From the NCBI RefSeq assembly GCF_000423765.1, contig NZ_AUIP01000012.1, positions 1-64,000 of the forward strand: a stretch of DNA of 64,000 nucleotides. The letters are read 5' to 3'. Below the pieces are notes generated by a model, which saw only the letters and a program-made list of their open reading frames with translations, was not told the DNA's origin and searched no databases. Numbering within the stretch: the stretch's first letter is position 1; each line of letters opens with the position of its first letter. Both the position numbers and the translations under genes were made by a program. The DNA is from Streptococcus porci DSM 23759. GTDB lineage: Bacteria > Bacillota > Bacilli > Lactobacillales > Streptococcaceae. Positions 55,383 to 64,000 of the stretch are shown here, piece by piece.

Positions 55383-56351
55383 CTATTTCTTTAAAAATTG
55401 CTCAATTGCTGGAATAGCAACTTGATTGAAGTTATTGTCAATCCAGTGTACGCCACCCTCTACAGTTACAAGTTTCGATGATGGAAATAATTGATTGGCC
55501 TCAACAGCATACCGATAGGGCACTACTTCATCATTGGTTCCTTGTATAATCAGAACAGGGGATTCAACTTTTTTTATTTCACTATCAATATTAATGCCAA
55601 GTGCATCTTTTAGATAAACGGCACCAAGTTGAGCATTTTTATGTGTAATCACTGCTGGAATCTGATCCGTTGACGAGACACCTAAACTGGCATAAGTTTC
55701 TTTGACATCGTCAAAGAGAACAAAGGCTGGGAAAATCAAAACAAGATTTTTTATAACTGTCGGATTTTCTGCTGCATATAGAGTCGATACAACTCCTCCT
55801 TGACTAGCTCCAAGTAAGGTTGTTGCATCAGGATTGACAAACGATTCTTTTGAGAGTTTGTCAACTACTGCTGACAAGTCCTGTTTTTCAGTCAAGACAG
55901 ACATAGATAACATATCTGTTCCGCCACTTTTTGAGTTATGACTTCCGCCATAAAAATCAAAGCGATAAACGATAAATCCCATACGAGCCAGTTTATCGGC
56001 GTATTCTTCATACATTTCTAAGGTATTGTTAAAACCGTGTGAAATGATGACAAGCGGTCGTTTCTCGTTTTTATAGTTGCGAGATGCTGTTACTACACCA
56101 TATAAGTTAACACCTTCTCTTTCAACCATATAGGTTTCAGAAACGATGTCTTCAGTAGCTTTGAGTTCAAAAGTTGAGGAAGATGTTGTTGTTTCAGATG
56201 TCAGTGCTGTCGATTGTTCTGTGGATGACTCACTGGTTGATGTTCGGCTAGTCATCTGATTTTCTACATTTCCATTCTTTTGTTGTACAATCACAAATAT
56301 TAATACAAAGATACTCATTAAAGTTGCCAAAACTAGTATGATTTTTCTCAC
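55383..56351 (-). CDS. Surface-anchored alpha/beta hydrolase, esterase-like
   Basis: A 322-residue protein with an N-terminal membrane helix (IILVLATLMSIFVLIFVIV), a Ser/Thr linker to about residue 70 and an alpha/beta hydrolase domain: ISHGFNNTLEMYEEYADKL, YRFDFYGGSHNSKSGG, nucleophile elbow LLGASQGG, acid GTNDEVVPY and base GGVHW. The pattern resembles cinnamoyl/feruloyl esterases of lactic acid bacteria; acyl removal from plant glycosides at the cell surface is a guess from context. The start is GTG 56351 (GAGGTG upstream). Confidence 0.8.
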   Translation of the reverse strand: MRKIILVLATLMSIFVLIFVIVQQKNGNVENQMTSRTSTSESSTEQSTALTSETTTSSSTFELKATEDIVSETYMVEREGVNLYGVVTASRNYKNEKRPLVIISHGFNNTLEMYEEYADKLARMGFIVYRFDFYGGSHNSKSGGTDMLSMSVLTEKQDLSAVVDKLSKESFVNPDATTLLGASQGGVVSTLYAAENPTVIKNLVLIFPAFVLFDDVKETYASLGVSSTDQIPAVITHKNAQLGAVYLKDALGINIDSEIKKVESPVLIIQGTNDEVVPYRYAVEANQLFPSSKLVTVEGGVHWIDNNFNQVAIPAIEQFLKK

Positions 56352-56375
56352 AATTCACCTCGTATTATGTTTTTA

Positions 56376-57493
<1,118 letters not shown>

Positions 57494-57518
57494 GAATAGG
57501 TTTTTTATTTTTTGAAGA

Positions 57519-59450
57519 TTATTTACTTACTTTGAGTAGTCTGTCTCCAATTTCAACTTGTCCACTCGCTAATGATAAGACAGCATGGTAGTCAGCAGTA
57601 TTGGTTACAATAACAACGGTTGTATCGTCTAAGCCTGCTGCGGTAATTTTCTCTTTATCAAAGGTACCTAGTAGGTCACCTGCTTTGACTTTAGCACCAT
57701 TTTCTACCTTGAGTTCGAAGCCCTCACCATTCAAGGTAACGGTATTGACACCGACGTGGATGAAGACTTCCGCACCAGATTCTGTCTTCAAACTGAAGGC
57801 ATGACCAGTCGCAAAGGCTAAAGTCACTTCAGCATCAGCTGGTGCATAGACTGCATAGTCACTTGGTTTAATAGCAATTCCTTGTCCCATGGCTCCACTT
57901 GAGAAGACTGGATCGCTGACATCACTTAGTGTCACTACTTTACCAGCAAGTGGTGCAAGTAGAACTTCGTCTGAAACTGGAGTTGCTTGTGGGCTTGCAA
58001 CCTGTACACTGGTTGCATCTGTTGTCTCTGTATTTCCACGACGTTCCGCAATAGCTGCGTAAATTTCAACCATTCGACCTTCCAAGTCAAACTTACGAAA
58101 GCATAGAAAACTGACCAAGCTCAAAATAAATGGTACATAGATAGAAAAAGTAAAGATTGCCTGACGGACAGCCTCAGTTGCAACTGTCATCTCTGCATTG
58201 TAACCAGCAACTGCCAAACTCCAACCAATGATAGATACACCAAGACCATTACCAATCTTGTTTGTAAAACTTTGAGCCGCACTCGAACGTCCAACCATTT
58301 TCGTACCAAAGAGATAATCATTGTAGTCAATGACCATGGCCATGAGTACACCTGACAAAGCCATAATTGGAATACCAGTAAAGGTTGTAATCAAGCCAAC
58401 GGCTGTGTTAAATACAAAATGGTCAGGATTGATAACACGTGCAGCAGTAACCACAGTGGTAATCAAAGCCATAACTGTCAAGAGTTTCGTTGGACCCAAT
58501 TTTTTCACAAGAGGTGTCAATAGTACAAAGCCAAGCAAGGTTGCCAGCAAGCCCAAACCACCCATGATGGCAACTAGGTTGTCATTACCATAAATCCATT
58601 TTGCATAGTAAGTGCTAGAGGCTCCTGAAATCCCCCATGAAACTTGGGCAGCAAAGTTGATGACAAGTAGCAAGAGCCAATATTTATTGCGACCTAATTT
58701 TGCCAAAGCCTCCCTGTAGGTAAGCTTTTCTTCCTCATCAACATGAGTATGTTTCACTACTTCTTTTGCAGTTTCTTGGCGTGCATCTACTGCTGATTCA
58801 CGTGCATACTTGTAGCAAAGAAGCATGGAGAGAACGATGATAGCTCCAAAGAAGGCAGCTAGTTTAATCCATGCTGATTGGTCTCCACCCAACATATTTG
58901 TAATTGGAATAACCCCGATAACAATAATCATACCTGATACATAGCCAGCTGCTGCTCGCCATGTACCCATATTGCTTCGTTCTTCCTGACTGTTGGTCCG
59001 CACGATTTGAAGGGAAACATAAGGAAGTGAAATTGCTGTATAGAAAATATCTGTAATCAAGAGGTTCATAACCATGATATATCCCAGTTGGAACCAATCT
59101 GGACCTGGTGGAATGATGAACATGGTCACCAATAGAAGACCAGCTGGTATTCCTGCTTTCAAAAGCCATGGCCGATAGCGTTCTTTCCCTGGAGGAGTAT
59201 TGTCCACAATAGAACCCATAAACAAGTCTGTAAAGGCATCGATGATACGGTTGATCATAAAGATGGTCGCAATAGCCCCTGCTGCTAAGCCAACCTTATC
59301 TGTATAGAAGTAGGTCAATTGGCCCGCCAAACCTGTGATGATGTTAAGCGAGAACATTCCCAAGGAGTCCGCAAAATAATCACGAATCCGCATCACCTTC
59401 TGAATCCCGTCACGGTCGTAGCGGATGGCATGTTTGTCTTTTTTACCCAC
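57519..59450 (-). CDS. LacS-like GPH sugar carrier with C-terminal EIIA domain
   Basis: A 643-residue protein. Residues 1 to about 460 form a 12-helix GPH carrier ([17 protein letters not shown]). Residues about 490-643 are an EIIA(Glc)-like domain with [15 protein letters not shown]550 in [13 protein letters not shown] and phospho-site H565 in [10 protein letters not shown]. In LacS and similar carriers HPr phosphorylates this domain to set transport rate. It starts at GTG 59450 behind AGGAGG, 35 bp after the GH3 gene, and probably imports beta-glucosides or rhamnosyl-glucosides. Confidence 0.9.
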   Translation of the reverse strand: MGKKDKHAIRYDRDGIQKVMRIRDYFADSLGMFSLNIITGLAGQLTYFYTDKVGLAAGAIATIFMINRIIDAFTDLFMGSIVDNTPPGKERYRPWLLKAGIPAGLLLVTMFIIPPGPDWFQLGYIMVMNLLITDIFYTAISLPYVSLQIVRTNSQEERSNMGTWRAAAGYVSGMIIVIGVIPITNMLGGDQSAWIKLAAFFGAIIVLSMLLCYKYARESAVDARQETAKEVVKHTHVDEEEKLTYREALAKLGRNKYWLLLLVINFAAQVSWGISGASSTYYAKWIYGNDNLVAIMGGLGLLATLLGFVLLTPLVKKLGPTKLLTVMALITTVVTAARVINPDHFVFNTAVGLITTFTGIPIMALSGVLMAMVIDYNDYLFGTKMVGRSSAAQSFTNKIGNGLGVSIIGWSLAVAGYNAEMTVATEAVRQAIFTFSIYVPFILSLVSFLCFRKFDLEGRMVEIYAAIAERRGNTETTDATSVQVASPQATPVSDEVLLAPLAGKVVTLSDVSDPVFSSGAMGQGIAIKPSDYAVYAPADAEVTLAFATGHAFSLKTESGAEVFIHVGVNTVTLNGEGFELKVENGAKVKAGDLLGTFDKEKITAAGLDDTTVVIVTNTADYHAVLSLASGQVEIGDRLLKVSK

Positions 59451-59485
59451 GATATTTTTCCTCCTATGTGTAGGTTATAACTGTT

Positions 59486-61756
59486 TTATTGATTCAAAAC
59501 TGCAACAAGTCCTTCTAGCATAGACTTTTCAATCCCTGGTACGAAGCTCAAAAGCTGTCTGATTGGCATTCCTTCCATCATGGCTTGCATCATTTCTGCA
59601 CTGACGGCATCTGACTGGCTATCAGCCACTTGTTGAGCTTCAGCATTGCCTCCCAGTGCACTGCCCATCATCTGTTCAAAGATTGGACCGGCATGTTTGT
59701 CCGCCAATATTTCTCCAATCGTTGAGTTCAGGTGAAAGACCTTTCTTGTAGGTTGGGCTGGAGCGACATGGACACTTGCTTCCAAGATTTTTTCCTCAGC
59801 TGACCGACCGATGATAATTGTGTAGTCACCTTCTTCAACAGTCCAGTTCTGTCTATCCATATCCCAGTAAGCAAAGGCTCTCTTGTCCAGTTCGACTGTT
59901 ACCGTCTTGCTTTCGCCTGGCTCAAGTCCAATTTTGTCAAAGGCCCGTAACTCTAGGCTTGGACGGATAATCTTGCTGTTTGGCGCTGCCACATAGACCT
60001 GCACTACTTCTTTTCCGTAACAAATCCCTGTGTTAGTCACGCGAACAGTGACAGCAAGTGTATCAGCATCTGTTAGTTCCTTTTGGCTAAGCTCCAGCTG
60101 ACCATAGCTGAACTGGGTATAGGACAAGCCATGACCAAATGGAAATAGGACTGGCATTTCCTTAGAACTATAATAACGGTAGCCGACAAAGACACCTTCT
60201 CGGTAATAGGACTTGTCATTTTCTCCGCCGTAATCCAAATATGTTGGAGTATCTTGAAGACGAAGGGGGAAGGTCTCAGCTAATCGTCCACTTGGATTGA
60301 CCTCGCCATAGAGCAAATTGACAGTAGCTTGACCAACCGCCTGCCCTCCGAGATAGACTTCCAAAAGCCCTTTAACCTTGTCAATCCACGGCATTTCAAT
60401 AGCGGAGCCATTATGAAGAACGACAACTAGATTTTCCTGCACCTGACTGATTTTCTCTAGCAATTCAACCTGATTAGCTGGTAGTTGCATGTGCTTGCGG
60501 TCATACCCTTCTGATTCATAGCGGTCTGGTAATCCGATAAAGAGTACGGCCACATCGGATTGTTGCGCTAGTTCGAGCGCCTGTTCTTCGAGGTTTTCTA
60601 CTGCCACATCCAATCTATCATCATAACCTCTGGCATAGCTAACAGACAAGTCCTTAGCAGCTTCTAATGCTGAATCGACTTTGAAGCTATTGATGTGGGA
60701 AGACCCGCCACCTTGGTAGCGTGGTTCTTGGGCATATTGACCGATAAAGGCGACCTTTTGCTCCTTTTTCAGTGGCAAAATGGCATCTTGGTTTTTCAAA
60801 AGGATGCTGGACTCTTCTGCTAAGTGTTGAGCAACCTTGTGGTCAGCTTCCCTGTCAAATACAGCTGACTCATCGCGATTGTCCACATAATTAAAGATAA
60901 CTGTCAAGAAACGCTCTACGGCTTGGTCAAGAATAGATTGGTCCAACTTACCTGACTCAACTGCTGCTACAATCTCCTTGTCAGTACGGTCTGACATAGC
61001 TGGCATTTCCAATTCACAGCCCGCTATCAATCCATCTACTCGGTCATTCATAGCACCCCAGTCGGTCATCACATAGCCTTCAAAGCCCCACTCATCCCGG
61101 AGAATATCTGTTAAGATTAGCTTGTTTTCACAAAGATAGGTTCCGTTCAGCTTGTTGTAAGCTCCCATCATGGTCCAAGGTTTTGCTTCCTTAACCATCT
61201 TTTCAAATGAAGCTAGATAGATTTCACGCATGGTTCGATCGTCCATAATGGAGTCGCTAGTCATCCGATGAAATTCTTGGTTGTTAGCCATGAAATGCTT
61301 GGGACTGGTTGCCACATTCTTGCTCTGAACTGCTTGGACATAAGCACTGGCCATATCAGAAGAAAGTAGGGGATCTTCTGACAAGTATTCAAAGTTTCGA
61401 CCACATAGTGGCGACCGTTTGATGTTCATGGCAGGTCCCAAAATAGTGGACACATTTTCAGCCTGACATTCATTTGCAAGGGTTTGGCCTAGTAGCTTGG
61501 CTACTTCCCTATCCCAGCTGGATGCAATGGCACAGCCTGCTGGAAAACAGACTGCTGGAATACTTTCGTTCAATCCCAAGTGGTCGCCTTCGCTCTCTTG
61601 TTTGCGCAAGCCATGCGGACCGTCTGATAACATAACTGACGGAATCCCTAAGCGTTCAACTGCCTTTGTATTCCAAAAATCTCTACCAGAACACAAACTT
61701 GCTTTTTCTTCCAGAGTCATCTGGGTGACCAGTTCTTTGATATTTCTTTCTGTCAT
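59486..61756 (-). CDS. GH3 beta-glucosidase-like glycosidase
   Basis: A 756-residue GH3 enzyme. It has PSVMLSDGPHGLR, CGRNFEYLSEDPLLSS, KHFMANNQE and the nucleophile D232 in YVMTDWGAMN, followed by the C-terminal alpha/beta sandwich (VLFIGLPDRYESEGYDR) and a fibronectin-III-like end (VTNTGICYGKEVVQVYV). A further 60-residue tail has a helical part. No signal peptide. Hydrolysis of beta-glucosides is likely. Expression should respond to CcpA through the cre site upstream. Confidence 0.9.
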   Translation of the reverse strand: MTERNIKELVTQMTLEEKASLCSGRDFWNTKAVERLGIPSVMLSDGPHGLRKQESEGDHLGLNESIPAVCFPAGCAIASSWDREVAKLLGQTLANECQAENVSTILGPAMNIKRSPLCGRNFEYLSEDPLLSSDMASAYVQAVQSKNVATSPKHFMANNQEFHRMTSDSIMDDRTMREIYLASFEKMVKEAKPWTMMGAYNKLNGTYLCENKLILTDILRDEWGFEGYVMTDWGAMNDRVDGLIAGCELEMPAMSDRTDKEIVAAVESGKLDQSILDQAVERFLTVIFNYVDNRDESAVFDREADHKVAQHLAEESSILLKNQDAILPLKKEQKVAFIGQYAQEPRYQGGGSSHINSFKVDSALEAAKDLSVSYARGYDDRLDVAVENLEEQALELAQQSDVAVLFIGLPDRYESEGYDRKHMQLPANQVELLEKISQVQENLVVVLHNGSAIEMPWIDKVKGLLEVYLGGQAVGQATVNLLYGEVNPSGRLAETFPLRLQDTPTYLDYGGENDKSYYREGVFVGYRYYSSKEMPVLFPFGHGLSYTQFSYGQLELSQKELTDADTLAVTVRVTNTGICYGKEVVQVYVAAPNSKIIRPSLELRAFDKIGLEPGESKTVTVELDKRAFAYWDMDRQNWTVEEGDYTIIIGRSAEEKILEASVHVAPAQPTRKVFHLNSTIGEILADKHAGPIFEQMMGSALGGNAEAQQVADSQSDAVSAEMMQAMMEGMPIRQLLSFVPGIEKSMLEGLVAVLNQ

Positions 61757-61768
61757 GATATTCTCCTT

Positions 61769-61782
61769 TGATAACGTTTACA
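61769..61782 (-). promoter_or_regulatory. cre site before the GH3 gene
   Basis: Minus strand TGTAAACGTTATCA matches the cre consensus TGWAANCGNTNWCA at all positions. It lies 13 bp before ATG 61756, where CcpA would block transcription of GH3 and the carrier. Confidence 0.75.
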
Positions 61783-61841
61783 ATACTATCTTATAGTGTT
61801 TTTAGTGCAAAATATTGTAAAAATCAATTTTTTTGTATAAA

Positions 61842-62743
61842 TTACAATTTAATTTTACAATTTTCTACAAAATCCAAAGCTTTTTTCAAACTCTTTCTCG
61901 CTTCTGGTAAAAATGGAAAGGCATGGCACTGCTTGTCTTGAATATCAATAGCGATTCGATGATCTTACTGTTTCAGTTTTTCATAAAGCAGTTTTGAATC
62001 ATCATAGTGGACCTCGCTGGAAGACACTGATAGTAAGATTGGTGGCATGCCTGTATAGTCTGCAAATTATGTTGAGATGTAAAGATCCAGCAAGGCAACT
62101 CTGCTATTAGCCACAGCCCAACCATAAACTGCTTCTTTCTGTTGGTAGCTAATGTAATTACCTCTCAACATGTAATCCATCGCTCTATTTGACAGATGAG
62201 ACGGGAGCTCGTCTGCATGGTTGGTTGGTGGGGAAAGGGCAATAATGGCGCGTGGCAGGATGTGTTTGCCATCTCGAAGTTTGAGGCCTAGATCCAAGGA
62301 TAGGGTACCACCCGCACTTTCGCCCATGATGATAGCTTGGCTCAAGTTATGACTACACTTGGCTAAATCTAGAAAGATTGCATAGACATCATCTATCTGT
62401 CTCGGCCACTTGTGCTAAAGGGCCAGCCGATAATTGACAGAAATACAGTCGTAACCCAGCTCTTTTAAAATATACTGGGTAACCGCTCGGCGCTCACCGG
62501 CAATACCTGTCGTAAAACCACCTCCGCGGATATAGAAGACCCATTTTGGATTGCCAGGTTTGGAATAATACTCGATAATCTGACCTTGTATTTCCAACTC
62601 TTCATACTAGAGACTGGAGTCGATTTTGCCACTGTATTTGGCATTTTCTCGCTGTTCTTTTTCGTAATCATATGGACCTGTTGTTTTGTCAACAGCTGGT
62701 CGCAGTTACATATAAATATTTAATAAAAACTTTGAAAGCTCAT
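61842..62743 (-). pseudogene. Alpha/beta hydrolase-3 (acetyl-esterase-like) gene, decayed
   Basis: Readable parts show an Aes-like hydrolase: KWVFYIRGGGFTTGI, CISVNYRLA, nucleophile elbow IIMGESAGGTLSLDLGL and a late ADYTGMPPILLSVSSSE and QCHAFPF. The start MSFQS (ATG 62743, AGGAG upstream) is followed by a frameshift, a TAA, then TAG (near 62610), TAG (near 62415), TAA (62067) and TAA (near 61970). It lies between GH78 and GH3 and once belonged to that operon. Confidence 0.8.
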
Positions 62744-62752
62744 CTTATTCTC

Positions 62753-64000
62753 CTATAGAGAAAGTATGTGTACTTCCTCAAGATTATTCTGTAATTCAAT
62801 CCGTTTTGAACCAAGTACAAGCTGTCCTCGAGTATTGCATGGTAATGTTGTCTTGACAATTACCTGATTTCCTTGTTTTTCCCAAGCTATAGAAATTCGC
62901 CCATATGGACTGTCATAGTGTCCATAAACCTGATTAAATGGTGCATCAAAGTCAGGCGAAATTTCAATTTCCTGGAAACCTGGACTGGTTTGTTTTAATC
63001 CTAAAGCCTCTTTGTAAAGGAAATCGCCCACACACCCAAAAGCATAGTGGTTAAAGGAAACAGGATTGATTTGCCCGTCTGGTCGAATGGCATCCCAATT
63101 TTCCCATAGACTTGTCGCTCCTTGATTGACCTCATAAAGCCAAGAAGGACATTTTTCCTGAAGTACCAAGGTCCAGGCAGTATCTGCATAACCATTGGCC
63201 TTCAAAACTTCTAACAACAGTGGAGTAGCCATGAAGCCGGTATCCAGACGGTAATCATTTTCAGCTATCAGTTGATTGAGACGATTGGCAAAGCGGACAG
63301 CATCAACCTCTGGAACCATTTGATGAGCTAGGGCCAACACATAATTCCCTTGAATTTCCTGCTCTAAGAGTCCGTTTTCTTTAACAAAGATAGCTTGAAA
63401 GGCCTGACGGACGTCGGTAGCAAACTGACGAGCATCTTCAGCAAGGTTTGTATCACCAAGAATCTCAGCAATACTTACCAACTTATCCGCCCCTGCAGCA
63501 ACCAGACAGGTTCCCACTACGTTCATGGTTAGGAAGGAAGACATGGGGCCGTCTGTAAATCCTGCTTCGTTAACAACGGAGGGAATAATCCAATCTCCAA
63601 AATGAAAACCAGTATTGATGACATGCTGCTGATGTTTCAAGTCAGTCTCTGATAGGTCATCTGCAGAAACTCCATAAGGTAATTCAGCGACCATTTGTTT
63701 AACTGCTGAAAACCACTTTTTCATAGCATCAAGATTCTCAGTTATGACTGTAGAATCGTTATAGACAGTATGCAAGGTTAGAGGTAGGTCATAGATAACA
63801 TCTGCCCAGCCCAGTGAACCTGCAAAAGATTGCTGGATATAATTTTTAATCTGAGGAACTGTATGGATAATATGTCCATTCTCTCTTTGCTCTGCGCGAA
63901 TACTCTTGAGCCAGTCATCATAAAAAGCAAACATGTCTTGGTTGAAAAGGGCTGTCTTAGCATAGACAAGGACATCCCCAGTCCAGCCTGCCTTTTCTCG
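62753..64000 (-). CDS. GH78 alpha-L-rhamnosidase (second copy), 5' end outside the window
   Basis: The frame is open to the right edge, so 416 C-terminal residues are seen. The first visible residues REKAGWTGD are the end of the catalytic GH78 motif CPQRxxxGWTGD, so almost all of the alpha-barrel is here (INTGFHFGDWIIPS; SWLYEVNQGATSLWENWDAIRPDG; FNHYAFGCVGDFLYKEAL). It differs from the other GH78 (GYTGD form), so they are not a recent duplication. It precedes the dead esterase and lies in the operon direction of GH3. Confidence 0.9.
   Translation of the reverse strand, partial: REKAGWTGDVLVYAKTALFNQDMFAFYDDWLKSIRAEQRENGHIIHTVPQIKNYIQQSFAGSLGWADVIYDLPLTLHTVYNDSTVITENLDAMKKWFSAVKQMVAELPYGVSADDLSETDLKHQQHVINTGFHFGDWIIPSVVNEAGFTDGPMSSFLTMNVVGTCLVAAGADKLVSIAEILGDTNLAEDARQFATDVRQAFQAIFVKENGLLEQEIQGNYVLALAHQMVPEVDAVRFANRLNQLIAENDYRLDTGFMATPLLLEVLKANGYADTAWTLVLQEKCPSWLYEVNQGATSLWENWDAIRPDGQINPVSFNHYAFGCVGDFLYKEALGLKQTSPGFQEIEISPDFDAPFNQVYGHYDSPYGRISIAWEKQGNQVIVKTTLPCNTRGQLVLGSKRIELQNNLEEVHILSL

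Noticed and set aside
61842..62743. Two small hydrolase genes (62067-62345 and 62415-62597)
   Set aside because: They are pieces of one alpha/beta hydrolase with several stops, not real small genes.

Overview
The window is AT-rich, low-GC Gram-positive DNA with short intergenic gaps, strong AGGAGG-type ribosome sites and LPXTG anchoring. The conserved rimM-trmD pair, a fru PTS operon and LacS-like sugar carriers point to Streptococcus. The gene set looks most like S. suis, but the species is an inference.

Positions 1 to about 26,100 are one end of an integrative conjugative element (ICE). All its genes lie on the minus strand and read towards the left edge. From right to left they are: a small-gene and replication module (zinc-ribbon protein, DUF2786 protein, primase-like initiator), a run of small membrane proteins including a CPYC thioredoxin-like protein, a probable oriT, ribbon-helix-helix accessory proteins, an anchored NucA-type nuclease, a PD-(D/E)XK-like protein, a MobP-type relaxase, a giant Toprim/ArdC-like protein, topoisomerase III, a stripped-down ClpC-like ATPase, a VirB2-like subunit, a VirB8-like protein, an LPXTG protein and a SEC10/PgrA surface-exclusion protein. 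VirB4, VirD4 and VirB6 equivalents and the ICE's own recombinase are not here and presumably lie beyond the left edge. Four near-identical 42-bp promoter boxes sit 28-30 bp before the first gene of four transcription units, which suggests one ICE-wide regulon.

Positions 26,236 to 39,355 are chromosomal core: a DUF3114-like gene, a nonsense-broken DUF2500 gene, fruR-fruK-fruA with a cre site, a nonsense-split AraC/GyrI-type regulator, rimM-trmD with downstream genes ending in a ferredoxin-NADP reductase, a CapA-like protein and an ABC-2 transporter. Positions 39,500 to 41,670 hold an orphan tyrosine integrase with a DUF3173 protein and an XRE regulator.

Positions 41,789 to 64,000 form a plant-type rhamnoside/glucoside locus. 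rhaB-rhaA-rhaD with a divergent AraC activator turn L-rhamnose into DHAP and lactaldehyde. Next comes an 8.5-kb cassette (two GPH carriers, GH1 beta-glucosidase, GH78 rhamnosidase, TIM-barrel epimerase, AraC regulator) between exact-length 462-bp direct repeats of the rhaR 3' end. It is followed by a surface esterase, a deletion scar of a 6-phospho-beta-glucosidase/AraC pair, a GPH-EIIA carrier, a GH3 glycosidase, a dead esterase and a second GH78. The intact glycosidases lack signal peptides, so rhamnosyl-glucosides are probably imported whole, cut inside the cell, and the rhamnose fed to RhaABD. I saw no rRNA, tRNA or CRISPR array.
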